Origin: Antilocapra americana
Lineage: Eukaryota; Chordata; Mammalia; Artiodactyla; Antilocapridae
DNA length: 64,000 bases
Assembly: GCA_007570785.1 (NCBI GenBank)
Contig: ML664152.1
Location: 6,995,248 to 7,059,247, forward strand
Reading direction: 5' to 3'
Part shown: positions 23,520-56,169 of the stretch, one piece after another
Layout of the letters: each line of letters begins with the position of its first letter
How positions within the stretch are numbered: the stretch's first letter is position 1
Position numbers and translations under genes: made by a program
The notes under the pieces: generated by a model
The model's database searches: none
What the model saw: the letters and a program-made list of their open reading frames with translations, nothing else
Told to the model about the DNA's origin: nothing

Positions 23520-24512
23520 TTGTTGTTGTTCAGTTGCTAAGTTGTGTCCAACTCTATGGGACCTCATGGACTGCAGCATGTGAGGCCTCCCTGTCCCTCT
23601 CCATCTCCCAGAGTTTGCCCAAGTTCATGTTCATTGAATCGGTGATGCCATCCAAAAATCTCATTCTCTGCCACTCTCTTCTCCTTTTATCATCAGTCTT
23701 TCCCAGCATCAGGGTCTTTTCCAATGAGTCAGCTCTTCACATCAGGTGGCCAAAGTACTGGAACTTCAATTTCAGCATCAGTCCTTCCAATGAGTATACA
23801 GGGTTGATTTCCAATAAGTGTTCAGGATTGATATCCTTAGGATTGGCTGGTTTGATCTCTTTGCATTCCAAGGGACTCTCAAGAGTCTTCTCCAGCACCA
23901 CAGTTTGAAAGTATCAATTCTTTGGTGTTCAGCCTTCTTGATGGTCCAACTCTCACATCCGTACATGACTACTGGAAAGACCATAGCTTTGACTATACGG
24001 ACCTTTGTTGGTAAACTGTCTTTGCTTTTTAAAACACTCAGGTTGCCATATGTCATAGTCTTCCTTCCAAGAAGTAAGTGTCTTCTAATTTCATGACTAC
24101 AGTCACCATTTGTAGTGATTTTGGAGACCAAGAAGAGAAAAGTCTGTCACTGCTTCCACTTTTCCCCCTTCTATTTGCCATGAAGTGATGGGACCAGATG
24201 CCATGATCTTGGTTTTTATAGTGTTTAGTTTTAAGCAGCTTTTTCACTCTCCTTCTTCACTCTCATCAAGAGGCTCTTTAGTTCTTCTTCACTTTCTGCC
24301 ATAAGGGTGGTGTCGTCTGCATATCTGAGGTTATTGCAGCAATCTCCCAGCAATCTTGATTCCAGCTTGGGCTTCATCCAGCCTGGCATTTCACATGATG
24401 TACTCTGCATATAAGTAAATAAGCAGGGTGACAATGTACAGCCTTGTCATTCTCCTTTCCCAAATCTGAACCAGTCAGCTGTTCTATGTCAGGTTCTGTT
24501 TCTTCTTGACCC
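23520..24512 (-). mobile_element. BovB LINE, 3' third
   Basis: Antisense BovB from TTGTTGTTGTTCAGTTGCTA to TCTGTTTCTTCTTGACC. It includes a diverged YADD region (NNLRYADDTTLMAESEEELK on the - strand, 24434-24231). It carries a small internal duplication around TTGATTTCCAATAAG / TTGATATCC near 23805-23835. Confidence 0.9.
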
Positions 24513-24714
24513 TCAATTCCTGAGTCATATGTAACAGCAAAGAGACTACTAATACTGTAAACTCTATAATGATAGAAACATAGAGAAATCATGCTTCAAG
24601 TACAGTAAAGCAGGCATCATTATACTGTAAACACTGATTGTTCAAAATGTAAATGCTACTGAAAATCTGAAAATCTTCACTGTACACTATCATAAATTGG
24701 ATATATCAAGACTT

Positions 24715-24963
24715 AGCACCCTGGATGTTCCCCATGGTCCAAAGGTTAAGAATCTGTGTGCCGATGCAGGGAACATGGGTTCAGTTGCTGGTCCAAGAAG
24801 ATCACACTTGCCATGGGACCATGTGCCACAACTACTGAACCCTTGCCCCTGGAGCTCATGGTCTGCGACAAGAGAAGTCACTATGATGAGAAACCCGCAC
24901 TCCAGAACTAGAGAGTAGACCCTGCTCGCTGCAACCTGAGAAAGCCCACAGGCAGTAACAGAG

Positions 24964-24968
<5 letters not shown>
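24715..24968 (+). mobile_element. CHR-type SINE
   Basis: Sense orientation: the tRNA-like head (GGTTAAGAATCTGTGTGCCG), then GCCACAACTACTGAACCC and GAGAAAGCCCAC modules, ending at a (TG)n tract rather than the usual A-rich tail. Confidence 0.8.
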
Positions 24969-25002
<34 letters not shown>

Positions 25003-25203
25003 ACATTATGTACATTAATATAAATTATATTAATAATGTTAATATATTATTATAGTATTATTTATTATATATTAATATAGTATTATATTATATTATTATA
25101 GATAATATATAAATAATAATTATTATATTATAGATAATATTATTTATTATATATAAATATATATTATGTAAATAATTTAAATATAATTTATTTATTATAA
25201 ATA
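24969..25203. repeat. (TG)n microsatellite and adjoining AT-only tract
   Basis: About fifteen TG units (24969-24998), then about 200 bases almost wholly A/T with TTATTATA and AATATTA words. It is likely to be length-polymorphic and prone to slippage. Confidence 0.9.
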
Positions 25204-25418
25204 AAAAGTGAAAGTGTTAGTCACTCAGTCATATCTAACTCTTTGCAACCCCATGGACTATAGCTCACCAGGCTCCTCTGTCCATGGGATTCTCCAGGCA
25301 ATAATACTGGAATGGGTTGCCATTCCCTCCTCCAGGGGATCTTCCTGACCTAGGGATCAAACCCAGGTCTCCCACTTTGCAGGCAAATTCTTTACCATCT
25401 GAGCCACCAGGGAAGCCC
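25204..25418 (-). mobile_element. ART2A/Bov-tA SINE
   Basis: AAAAGTGAAAGTGTTAGTCA to GAGCCACCAGGGAAGCCC. Flanked by TTATTATAAATAAA and TTATTATAAACAAA, a 14-base target duplication with one mismatch. Confidence 0.9.
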
Positions 25419-25971
25419 ACTTATTATAAACAAATAATATTACTTTATTTATTACAAATAATAAATGTATTAAAAATAAATAGATACATACATTTTTTTA
25501 AAAAAATAGGGAAGTCAGAGTCCTTTAATTACCTCACCTTAGAAGCCACCTCTGAGTCACACTGGAGTGGAGGGAATTATACCAGGAAGTGGGAATTGGT
25601 CCAGGCCATCTTAGATGCTGCCCACCACCTGTGTGCATTCCAAAGCCAACCTCAAAAGGGTAAATTTAACTCTCCTCGTGATCACTCTCTGGGGAAGAAC
25701 AGTGACTACACACGGAGGAGTCACCCAGTGGTTTTCCCAGGTGAATGAATGAATGCAGTTAGGTGATCCTCACCATCTAGTAAACAACAGTGAGGTGCCA
25801 CTGTTGTTGATCCCTCTTGGTAATCAGCAGGAAGGCCTTATAATCTTCCAGACAGTGCCTGATCACCATTTCCCAAAACCAAACACAGTTCAGACTGAGT
25901 CTAAAGTGGTTCTTACAGAAAGATTCAGAAATAGAACTGGTTTGGGAATTTAAAGCATTGTGTGTTCTAGC

Positions 25972-26110
25972 AATATATATATATATGTGTGTATATATAT
26001 ATATAGATATATACATATATATATTCAGTTATATATATATAACTGAATCACTTTACTGTACACCTGAAATTAACACAAGATTGTAAATCAACTATATTCA
26101 AATTTTTAAA
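25972..26110. repeat. (AT)n tract and L1 3'-end scrap
   Basis: Dinucleotide AT with GT and GA interruptions (25972-26040), a perfect 26-base palindrome centred in it (26023-26048), then GTACACCTGAAATTAACACA, the L1 3' terminal block, sense on +. Confidence 0.8.
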
Positions 26111-26363
26111 AATCCCAACAAATAGCCAGCCTTAGAGAATGAGAATGTAATTCACTAACTTATAAATTGTTCCTGTTGTTGCTATTTGATGTGAACTTTA
26201 TAATTCCTATCAATACTTTCTCCCCAAAGTCCAGTCTCAGGAGTCTTATATTTTAGATAGAAAAAAATATAAAAACCAAATTGAAATTTTTTTCTGGAAC
26301 ATACAAAAATATGTTGTTTTGCATCCCTAATTGTGCATTTATAGTTAGTTAACTATAATAAAA

Positions 26364-26578
26364 CATGGGCTTCCCAGGTGGATCAAGTGGTAAAGAACCC
26401 ACCTGCCAATGTGGGAGACATGAGAGACACTGGTCCAGTCCCTGGGTCAGGAAGATTCCCTGGAGGAGGAAATGGCAACTCACTCCAGTATTCTTGCGTG
26501 GAGAATCCCATGGACAGAGGAGCCTGGAGGGCTACATTCCATGGTGTTACAAAGAGTCAGACATGCCTGAACATGCAT
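26364..26578 (+). mobile_element. Bov-tA SINE just upstream of LCA5L coding exon 1
   Basis: GGGCTTCCCAGGTGGATCAA (tRNA-like head) to AGAGTCAGACATGCCTGAAC. It ends about 55 bases before the exon acceptor. Confidence 0.92.
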
Positions 26579-26612
26579 AGGTTCATTTTATGGTCTGTAG
26601 TTCTGAATCTAA

Positions 26613-47463
<20,851 letters not shown>

Positions 47464-48211
47464 ATATAATCAGTATCCTAACCCACTCTGGCTTTATGTG
47501 CCTTTAGTCTTGTAATTTTAATGTGTGTGTTTTTAATACTTAAACTGACTTTAAAAAATTGAGGTTTTGTTTTATTGCTAATTAATTTTAAAAGTCCATT
47601 GTATATTAGACAATGACAACATTTCAAATACAAAATTACATCTTTTTTTCCTACAACTGAAACAGGTCCATTATCTTTGGAAGACTGATTCATTATTTCA
47701 ATATTCTATGGGGCTCCATAGCTAATAAGTCTAAGTTAATCAACCCAAAACATACACATCTCATACCTGTCAGAATCTTATCAGGAATCGGACTACATTG
47801 TAACTTAAAAACATGTAAGCAGCTCTGAAAGAGAACAATATAAGAAGTCTTTTTTTTTTTTAAAGACAAAAAAGCACATTGATTACCAAGCTTGGTTTTA
47901 TGAAAATTATTTTTGAGCATCTCTTATTCAGCTAATCTGGGTATCCAATATCCTGCCCTTGTTGTTAACACTTTCTTCAAGTACAACCAAGAGTCCATAT
48001 TTTTTATTTATATGTGTTGAATACCTACCTGTACCTTGACCCTTCTTCTATCAATCTGTTTAAAAACAGTATATTGTTATAATTAGTGTCCAAAGGGTTA
48101 GCTGCTCAGTCCTAATGAATATATTCATTATACTTAGAATATTTTATATTAGGACTGTACAGAGGAGACTGTACTCCCAATGTTAATCAATTAACTTACC
48201 TTCATTTATGT
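47464..48211 (+). other. LCA5L: LCA5L 3' UTR / downstream flank
   Basis: AT-rich single-copy sequence follows the LCA5L stop up to a BovB insertion. It should hold the 3' UTR, but I find no canonical AATAAA or ATTAAA on the + strand here, so the mRNA end is not placed. It contains a T run (about 47850-47860) and no convincing open frame. Confidence 0.5.
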
Positions 48212-48692
48212 ATCAGTTCAGTTCAGTTGCTCAATCGTGTTCGACTCTTTGCTACCCCATGGACTGCAGCATGCTGGCCTCCCTGTCCATCACCAACTCC
48301 TGGAGTTTACTCAAACTCATGTCCATTGAGTCAGAGATGCCATCCAACCATCTCATCCTCTGTCGTCCCCTTTTTCTCCTGCCCCCAATCTTTCCCAGCA
48401 TCAGGGTCTTTTCCAATGAATCAGTTCCTCACATCAGGTGTCCAAAGTATTGGAGTTTCAGCTTCAACATCAGTCCTTCCAATGAACACTCAGGACTGAT
48501 TTCCTTTAGGATGGACTGGTTGGATCTCCTTGCAGTCCAAGGGACTCTCAAGAGTCTTCTCCAACATCGCAGTTCAAAAGCATCAATTCTTCAGCACTCA
48601 GCTTTCTTTATAGTACAACTTTCACATCCATACATGACTACTGGTAAAACCATAGCCTTGACTAGACGGACCTTTGTTGGCAAAGTAATGGA
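48212..48692 (-). mobile_element. BovB LINE 3' end
   Basis: CAGTTCAGTTCAGTTGCTCA to CCTTTGTTGGCAAAGTAATG, antisense, with ATGTAT on both sides (48206 and 48692 region). An antisense frame of 163 codons on + is only a shadow. Confidence 0.92.
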
Positions 48693-48699
48693 TGTATAA

Positions 48700-49190
48700 G
48701 GGTAACTTATTTATAATTTAGACCATATTATTTCCAAATATGTTTATGGGTTAGTGTGTAATATTGTTGATCTAAGACTATAGTCGATCTAAGAAATGTT
48801 AAACTCCATTCAAGCCAAGCTGAGGATTAAAACCTGGAGACAACCTTTCAGAAAGCTCTAGGACTGTTTCACCCTCTAAAGGTCAAAGTGCAGTTCTGTA
48901 AGTTTTTGAGACAAAGGGTTATCTATCAAATGACTGTTGCTAGTTTACACAATCCAGATCTACAGGTACAAACAGTGAATCACCATGACCTTGTAACACC
49001 AAGAAGGGAGGTTGTCTTCCTGAGCAGTGGTGAGAGATTAAGAAGGAATGTTATCTCCTAAGGAGGTCTGGTTAATGCAGATACACACAGACACTAAAGG
49101 GGAAAGAGAAGGCCCAATTGGGCAGAGAAAATTTTTATGTGTAAAATCTCACCATAAAATATAAGTTTTATTTCATTAATAGCAACACCC
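48700..49190. mobile_element. Probable ERV LTR or related repeat
   Basis: Blocks such as GAGGATTAAAACCTGGAGAC, TTTGAGACAAAGGGTTATCT and ACCATGACCTTGTAACACCA resemble a ruminant LTR I recognise only loosely. No coding content. Confidence 0.35.
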
Positions 49191-49202
49191 TTTTGAAAAC
49201 TG

Positions 49203-49461
49203 CTGCTGCTGCTAAGTCGCTTCAGTCTTGTGTCTGACTGTGCGACCCCATAGACAGCAGCCCACCAGGCTCCCCCGTCCCTAGGATTCTCCAGGCAAGA
49301 ACACTGGAGTGGGTTGCCATTTCCTTCTCCAATGCATGAAAGTGAAAGTGAAGTCGTGTCCGACTTTTCGAGACCCCATGGACTGCAGCCCACAAGGCTC
49401 CTCCATCCATGGGATTTTCCAGGCAAGAGTACTGGAGTGGGGTGCCATTGCCTTCTCCGCC
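49203..49461 (-). mobile_element. BOV-A2 dimeric SINE with 11-bp target duplication
   Basis: Two Bov-A units joined by AATGCATGAAAGTGAAAGTG; a (CTG)n start at 49201. Direct repeat TTTGAAAACTG at 49192-49202 and 49462-49472. Low divergence indicates a recent insertion. Confidence 0.92.
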
Positions 49462-49754
49462 TTTGAAAACTGGGAATAGCCAAATAAATTTTCCAAAGGG
49501 AACAGAAGTCATGGTTGGAAAAGAACTATATTTAAAACCAAAGATGAGATAAATACTAGAATTGGCATAAGCTTTGATCTTTATGAAAATCATAGGGGGG
49601 AATCAAAACAAAGACAAGAAGAGAGGAGGGAGGAGAGTTAGAATTCTCAGAGGCTTCTAGAGGGGGAGACACACTAATGCACATGACATTATACAACTGC
49701 TCAGCTCTACATTCTGGAGAAATGTACTAAAATGATTCTTAGAAATGATTGTGG

Positions 49755-50037
49755 CGGTGGTGTTAATTTGCTAAGTTGTATCCAACTCTCTAAAACCCCA
49801 TGGACTGCAGCACACCAGGCTTTCCTGTCCTTCACCATCTTCCAAAGTATGCTCAAACTCATGTCCATTGAGTTGATAATGCCATCCAACCATCTCATCT
49901 GTCACTCCCTTCTCCTCCTGCCTTCAATCTTTCCCAGCATCAGGGTCTTTTTCCAATGAATCAGCTCTTTGCATCAGGTGGCCAAAGTATTCAAGCTTCA
50001 GCTTCAGCATCAGTCCTTCCAATGAATATTCAGGATT
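49755..50037 (-). mobile_element. BovB 3'-end fragment
   Basis: TTAATTTGCTAAGTTGTATC to TCCAATGAATATTCAGGATT, antisense BovB 3' end, 5' truncated. Confidence 0.87.
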
Positions 50038-50605
50038 GGATGAAATGGTGTACAGAGTAATATTACAATATTCCAACACCTACTCCTGCTTTACAGCAGA
50101 TGGAATTTCAGAGGATCTTTTCTTATGCCTACCCACAATAGAAGCAAAAACCATAACATTAAATCAGAGCAATCTAAAAGTGCTTCTGCAGGGAATATTT
50201 TAAAATATAATCTAATATAAACTAAGATGGTTATTTTCTGGTCATCTTATTTTAAAAATTATAGGCATAGGAAGTTAGAGTAATAAAGCAAAATGCTAAA
50301 TTTTTATTTCTGAGGAATGAGATTGTGGCCAATTTTTAAATTTATTCTTGTCTTTTTTTTTTTTTGCTGTGATTTTCTATAATGAACACAATTTTGTAAA
50401 TAGAAGGAAAGATTTCAAAATAAAAACTAGAGAGTCATTTCATATAGTCTGGTATACAAGGTCCTCTGGCTCTCCTGCTGTAAAAAGGCCAAAAATGCTA
50501 TAGTAACTATAAAACATGTTTCTTGATCAGTTGTTGAGCAGATAAACACTCAGGAAAATGGGCACCAGAGAGGCAGGAAGGAGGGCTCTGAAGTCAGCTT
50601 CCGCC
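50038..50605. other. Intergenic single-copy sequence
   Basis: AT-rich with a T13 run near 50355; one AATAAA on + at about 50419. No gene. Confidence 0.4.
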
Positions 50606-50609
50606 TAAA

Positions 50610-51230
50610 AGGTCGTCGACTGAAAAAAAGAGCACAACCTAAGAGTTGAGAGTTATGCTTTATTCCACAGACACAACTGAGGACCTAAGCCTGGGACTCA
50701 TCATCTCAGGTCACTCTGAGGGACTGCTCTGAAGAGGCAAGCAAGGTGGGGAGCCAGGATATATCCTATATATAGGAGTTTTCACAACAAAGACCAGGGA
50801 GTCAGAACATCAAAAGATGACCGTTAAAGAAAACCAGGCATCTCAAGTTAAGGAATTTGGTGCACCTACATATGGGAAGACGCAAGAGTCTGGGCTCACT
50901 GAAATCATTCCTTTGATGCGCACTTGTTCTGAGGCCAGGATCCTATGTATTTTCACGTGCTGACTCTCCTCAGGGTGCAGTCAGGGCAGCTGCCGCCGTT
51001 GACCACCAGATGGCGGGCATCCTGTTCCCCTGGTGCTCACCTTGGGGAGGCTGAAACACCGTGGCTGCAGCATCCTCTGTTAACTGATACGGCAGGGACA
51101 TTTCTAGTTCACAGGGAATTTGATAAGTATCCAAAAAACCTCCAGGATAAAACCCAGAGGACAAAACCAGCCCAAGTAGGAGCCTCAGAGGAGTTCCCTC
51201 CCACATAAGGGAACATCCAGCCTCCATGAG
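50610..51230 (-). mobile_element. ERV LTR-like repeat, relative of the 13.4-kb copy
   Basis: Begins with GTCGACTGAAAAAAAGAGCA like the repeat at 13384, then a GGACTGCTCTGAAGAGGCAA block matching 13490-13513. The body is diverged. Right boundary uncertain. Confidence 0.45.
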
Positions 51231-51296
51231 TTCCCAAACTGTCTGAAACTCAAACTCTGCAACTGTAATCAGCATTCATCCTCAAGAGAGCCTGAA

Positions 51297-51755
51297 ATGG
51301 GTTGTTGTTCTTCAGTCACCAAGTCGTGTCCTAATCTTTGCAACCCCATGGACTGCAGCACGCAGGCTTCTCTGTCCCTCACCATCTCCCTGAGTTTGTT
51401 CAAGTTCATGTCCAATAAATCAGTAATGCCATCCAGCCATCTCATTGCCTGTTGCCCACTTCTCCTCCTGCCTTCAATCTTTCCCAGCATCAGGGTCTTT
51501 TCTGATGAGTCAGCTCTTCCCATCAGGTGGCCAAAGTATTGGAGCTACAGCTTCAGCATCAGTCCTTCTAAGAGTATTCAGGGTGATTTCCTTTAAGATT
51601 GACTGGTTTGATCTCCTTGCAGTCCAAGGGACTCTCAAGAGTCTTCTCCAGCACCACAGTTCAAAAGCATCAATTTTTCAACGTTCTGCCTTCTTTATTG
51701 TTTAACTCTTACATCCATACGTGACTCATAGAAAGAACACAGCCTTAACTATATG
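51297..51755 (-). mobile_element. BovB LINE 3' end
   Basis: GTTGTTGTTCTTCAGTCACC to TTAACTATATGG, antisense, diverged. Confidence 0.88.
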
Positions 51756-52364
51756 GTTACCCAGTATTTATAATCTAAAGTTTGAAGTGATCGAGGCAAG
51801 TGGTACCCCAGGGCAGTAGAGATGCAAACCCTCTCTGGAAGAAGCTAGCTTTGATCCAGGCCTCAAGAAATTCCCAAAAGAAGTAAGAGAAAGACACAAG
51901 AAAACAAAGTGCTAAGAGAACAAACAGGAACCAAAGATACCAGGGTCAGCTCTGCAAGTTATTAACATGTCAGTGTTATTACCACTGTGGACAAAGAATG
52001 TCACCTGCCACTTCAGTAAACAAAGGATGCTGTGGCCGGAAAACCATCAGCCACTGCAGCTGCCCCTAATGGCCTAGGGAAATTTGGGATGGAGGAAAAC
52101 AGCATACAGGCCGTGGATAGTAAACATGTATATCAAAGGAATTATTTCGGTAAGCCCAGACATCTCAGGGCATGGTTGCGTTCCAATAAAGTAAACACAC
52201 TCAGCCTACAGGCCAAGTCCAGCTGTTGCCTGATTTTGCGGATAGTGTTTTGAGAACCCTGTGCTAACAGAGAAACTTCAGGCAGGAGAAAAGTGACTTG
52301 AGATGTTTAAAAGGTCTCATATGCAAGAGAGTCATATAGGTGTAATTTTGAGCGACTTACTGCT
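51756..52364. other. Intergenic, possibly repeat-derived
   Basis: I recognise nothing with confidence; a block near 52200-52250 (AGTCCAGCTGTTGCCTGATT) loosely resembles an old DNA-transposon end. No gene. Confidence 0.35.
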
Positions 52365-52367
52365 TTT

Positions 52368-52674
52368 AAAAATTTCGTATTTATCTTCAGCTGTGCTGGG
52401 TCTTCACCGCTGAGCAGGCCTTTCTCTAGTTGGCATCGAGTGGGGACTACTCTCCAGTTGCAGCTCATGGATCTCTCACTTCAGTGGCGTTTCTTGCTGT
52501 GAGCACAGGCTTCAGGGCATGTGGGCCCAGTAGTTGCAGCCCCTGGGCTCCAGAGCACAGGCTCAGTAGTTGTGGCACAGGTTTAGTTGTTCCGCAGAAT
52601 GCGGGTTCTTCCCAGAACTGTGCCTCTTGCATTTGCAGATGGATTCTTTACTACCGAGCCTCCAGGGAAGCCCT
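52368..52674 (-). mobile_element. CHR-type SINE
   Basis: TATTTATCTTCAGCTGTGCT at the left, GAGCCTCCAGGGAAGCCC at the right; full-length antisense copy with many substitutions. Confidence 0.82.
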
Positions 52675-52680
52675 GATATT

Positions 52681-52890
52681 ACTGTTTTTTATTTAACTTT
52701 TTATTTTTTATTGGGATATAGCCAGTTAACCATGTTGTGACAGTTTCAGGTGGGCAACAAAGGGACTCAGCCATACATGTACATGTATCCATTCTCCCCC
52801 AAACTCCCCTCCCATCCAGGCTCCCACATAAGAAATTCCCAAAGAAATTGGGAATTGAGCAGAGTTCCCTGTGCTATACAGTAGGACGAG
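52681..52890 (-). mobile_element. L1 3' UTR fragment, antisense
   Basis: TTATTGGGATATAGCCAGTT, ACAGTTTCAGGTGGGCAACA, TCCCTGTGCTATACAGTAGG: antisense ruminant L1 3' UTR. Confidence 0.82.
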
Positions 52891-53269
52891 CAAGTTAAGG
52901 AATTTAGGTTTATGTAATGGATCCCTCATGGACTTTCAAAAAAGTAAGATACAGCTGAAGTATCCTGTATCTATCACATAAGTTTATGATAAGCATAACA
53001 TACACACTGGGAGGAACGGACTGGAGTTAAAGTGTTGTGAGTCTTGCACTGCTGATGAGGAGAGTAAAATATTAACTTTAAACACTGATAAATTTTCTAG
53101 TGTAAGCACTAAAGCAAAAGTCAAATAACTTCAAAACATGTGGGATAGACAGATGTGAAAAACAAAAGGTAATCGTGAGATAAAACAAAGAACATGCAAT
53201 GGTCTCTGTCCCTGATTCTGGGAACAAGTCTCCTGAAACCCTGGCGATTCCAATAATGAGACCACCAGG

Positions 53270-54310
53270 GGCATCTTTTGTTCTGGTATTTGGTCCTTGA
53301 CTCCAGCTCCTGGCACTGAGCTCTAAAAGCCCTTGCCATTTCCTGGGTGATGAGAAGGTCTTTTGTTCTATGAATTGACTCTGGGTGGCTCCTGAATGGC
53401 TCCTGGATTGGGGCTGCCATGGTTGGAAGCTTGGACCTGTCAGCTGTGCAGTCCACTGTCTTGAGTGGGGAGGGGCTGAAATGGAGTTAATGACAATCGT
53501 GCCTTCATGATGAAGCCTCCATAAAATCCCAACAGGACAGGGCTGGGGAGCTTCTGGGTTGGTGACCCATGAAGATTTGGGGAGACTGGCATGCCCGGAG
53601 AAGGCAGAAAGCCCCTGCCCTGCGAATTCCCTCCTCTTGATGTTCACTGGGATTCTTTATCCTGTCCTTTATAATAAAACTGGTAATAAACTAATAAATG
53701 TACATCATTTTGCAGACAAAGGACTGTATAGTCAAAGCTGTAGATTTTCCAGTAGTCATGTACAGATATAAGAGCTGGACCATAAAGAAGGCAGAGTGCT
53801 GAAAATCTGATGCCTTCAAACTGTAGTGGTGGAGAAGACTCTTGAGAGTCCCTTGGACTGCAAGGAGATCCAACCAGTCAATCCTAAAGGAAATCAACCC
53901 TGAATACTCATTGAAAGGACTGATGCTTAAGCTCCAACACTTTGGCCACTTGATGCCAAGAGCCAACTCACTGGAAAAGTCCCTGATGCTGGCAAATGAT
54001 GATGGTGGGAGGAGAAGGGGACGACAGAGGATGAGATGGTTAGATGGCATCACCAACTCAATGGACATGAGTTTGAGCACACTCTGGGTGGGAGATGGTG
54101 AAGGACAGGGAAGCCTGGTGTGCTGCAATCCATGGGGTCACAAAGAGTCAGACATGACTGAGCAACTGAACAGCAAAACAGTTAAGTATGTGGTTTTCCT
54201 GAGTTCTGTGAGCAGGTCTAGCATATTAATCAAATTGCAAGTGCTGAGGAGAGGGCTGTGGGAACCTCTGATATTTAACTGGTTGGTGAGAAGCACTGGT
54301 GACAACCTGA
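53270..54310 (+). mobile_element. ERV LTR, interrupted by BovB
   Basis: CTTCATGATGAAGCCTCCAT, AACAGGACAGGGCTGGGGAG, then TATAATAAAACTGGTAATAA (polyadenylation region); after the BovB it resumes at about 54181 with TTTTCCTGAGTTCTGTGAGC and GGAACCTCTGATATTTAACT. A widespread mammalian LTR by memory; family name not assigned. Left boundary approximate. Confidence 0.65.
53710..54180 (+). mobile_element. BovB 3'-end insertion
   Basis: Sense BovB 3' end from GACAAAGGACTGTATAGTCA to GACTGAGCAACTGAACAGC. The C-terminal RT block is frame-broken (ends at TGA after AEC). Confidence 0.88.
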
Positions 54311-54311
54311 A

Positions 54312-54392
54312 CTTGTTCGCAACCAGGGAAAAAACCCTGGCCTGGCAGTGAAAGCACAGAATCCTAACCACTGGATCACCAGGGAATTCCCA
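54312..54392 (-). mobile_element. CHR-2-type SINE fragment
   Basis: ACCAGGGAAAAAACCCTGGC to GGATCACCAGGGAATTCCC, antisense, truncated. Confidence 0.7.
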
Positions 54393-55494
54393 CATCAGGT
54401 GTATTTTAAATCAAACAGATGTCTATTTTCATGTGAAGCTATAAACCATATCCAGTAATTTTTAATAGGAACACAAAACCTAAAGCTATCCATAAAACTT
54501 TAGAAAGAGGAGCTCAAACTGTAGCGCCACAGTCCCAGCTCTGTGGAATCTCGGGAGACTTCGCTTCCTAGTTCCTTTCCTGTACTTTCCAGCTAGGATT
54601 TTACAAAATAAATAAATTAAACTTTTTGTGGAGAGTGCTTTAGGTGCTACTTTTTAAAAGTTATTTTAAAAGCACATGTATCAATTTTCATAAAGGTACG
54701 AAATATCACTGGAAGCAGCTGGTAGCAGTGACAGCTCTGGAAAATTGAGTAACCTGACAGCCGAAGCCTACGAGGTTTACTTCTATCACATCTTTTTGTG
54801 TCTTTTGAGTTCAGTCCCAAGTTTACTATTAATGTTTAAAAAAAAAAAACACTTTTCAAAAACCACAAGGATGTGAAACATGACAGACATTTACATGCCC
54901 CCTGTTAATCTTCAGTAACTATTAAAAGTATGTGGAAAAAGGGAACCGCTGTGGATTATAAACCTTTTCTTCTAGCCTCAGTGAAATTTGTCAAAATGCG
55001 TGCAGGAAGACTAGATCCTTAGGAGAGAAATGAGGGCCTGGCCCAGGAGACTTGCATGGTTAGTGACCCCCCAGGTGGGCCTGGGGGCGGGTAGCCTAGC
55101 CACCCGACTGCCATTCATGCCTGCGGCTCACAAACTCACACCGGGCATGTGGCTCCCAAGGGCCCGAGACCCCGAAGCTCCCTTGTGCTGCTGTAATCAC
55201 CTCCACTGATGAGGATAAGGTCATCCCTCACCAGCAGCTCATCCCCTCAGCTGAAACATATGCTGTGAGGTGACCGGACAGTGCATGCACCCGTTGGCCG
55301 TAAGCATGGCTGTCTTGCCAGTCCTGCAGTGTCGCCCAGGGCTGAGTGAGTCTGAGAGGAGCCCAAAATCTACTCTGGTGATGCCTGGCCGAAGCAGCAC
55401 AGCGCCTGGTCTCTGCATAGCATGATCAGCAGAAACAATAATGAGCTTACTTGTCACAGCATCAGAGAATACAAGGATACAAACATGACTTTTT
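54393..55494. other. Intergenic single-copy sequence
   Basis: An A run at about 54838-54850; otherwise mixed composition. No repeat or gene recognised; the 72-codon frame on - at 55457-55239 has no evident homology. Confidence 0.4.
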
Positions 55495-55506
55495 AAAACT
55501 CATGCT

Positions 55507-56059
55507 ACATGAAAGCAACCTAGAGGTCCACTGACAGAGCAAGCGATATAGAAGATGTGGTACATATATATAATGGAGTACTCAGCCATACAAAGGTAAA
55601 AAACTGGGTCATCTGCAGTGATGTGGATGGACCTAGAGTCTGTCATACAGTGTGAAGTCAGAAGGAGAAAAACGACTATCGCATATTAACACATATGTAT
55701 AGAATCCAGGAAAATGGTACCAATGAACCTATCCACAGAGCAGGAACAGAGACATGTGTAGGGAATGGACCTGTGGATGCAGCAGGGGAAGGAGAATGGG
55801 ACAGACTGAGAGAGGAGCACTGACGCACACACACCACCTCGTGTAAAACAGCCGTGGGAAGCTGCTGTACAGCACGGGGGGCTCAGCTCTGTGCTCTGCG
55901 ATGACCTGGAGGGCTGAGGCAGGAGGGTGGGCGGGAGGCTCGGGAAGGAGGGGATAGATGTCCGCATCGAGTTGACTCCGGCTGCGGTACAGCAGGAACT
56001 AACTCAACACTGTACAGCAATTACACGCCAATTCAAATAAATAATTTAAAAACAAAACA
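55507..56059 (+). mobile_element. L1 3' end, 5' truncated, with 12-bp target duplication
   Basis: Sense ruminant L1 3' end (GCAACCTAGAGGTCCACTGA, GATGTGGATGGACCTAGAGT, CAGCAATTACACGCCAATTC). AAAACTCATGCT flanks it at 55495-55506 and 56060-56071. Confidence 0.92.
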
Positions 56060-56169
56060 AAAACTCATGCTGGAATTTGGCTTTACAGGGCTGAGTCCCA
56101 CTTAGTGACGGGTGCAAGCTCCCACCACAGACCAGTTGTAGCAAAACGTGGCCATAAGGAACAAAGTCA

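Noticed and set aside
26365..26580. tRNA-like A and B boxes in Bov-tA copies
   Set aside because: These are the SINE's pol III promoter, inherited from a tRNA; no copy folds as a functional tRNA gene.
48208..48699. 163-codon frame on +
   Set aside because: It is the antisense of a BovB 3' end; the same shadow frame recurs at 19421-20026, 15736-16314 and elsewhere in the window.
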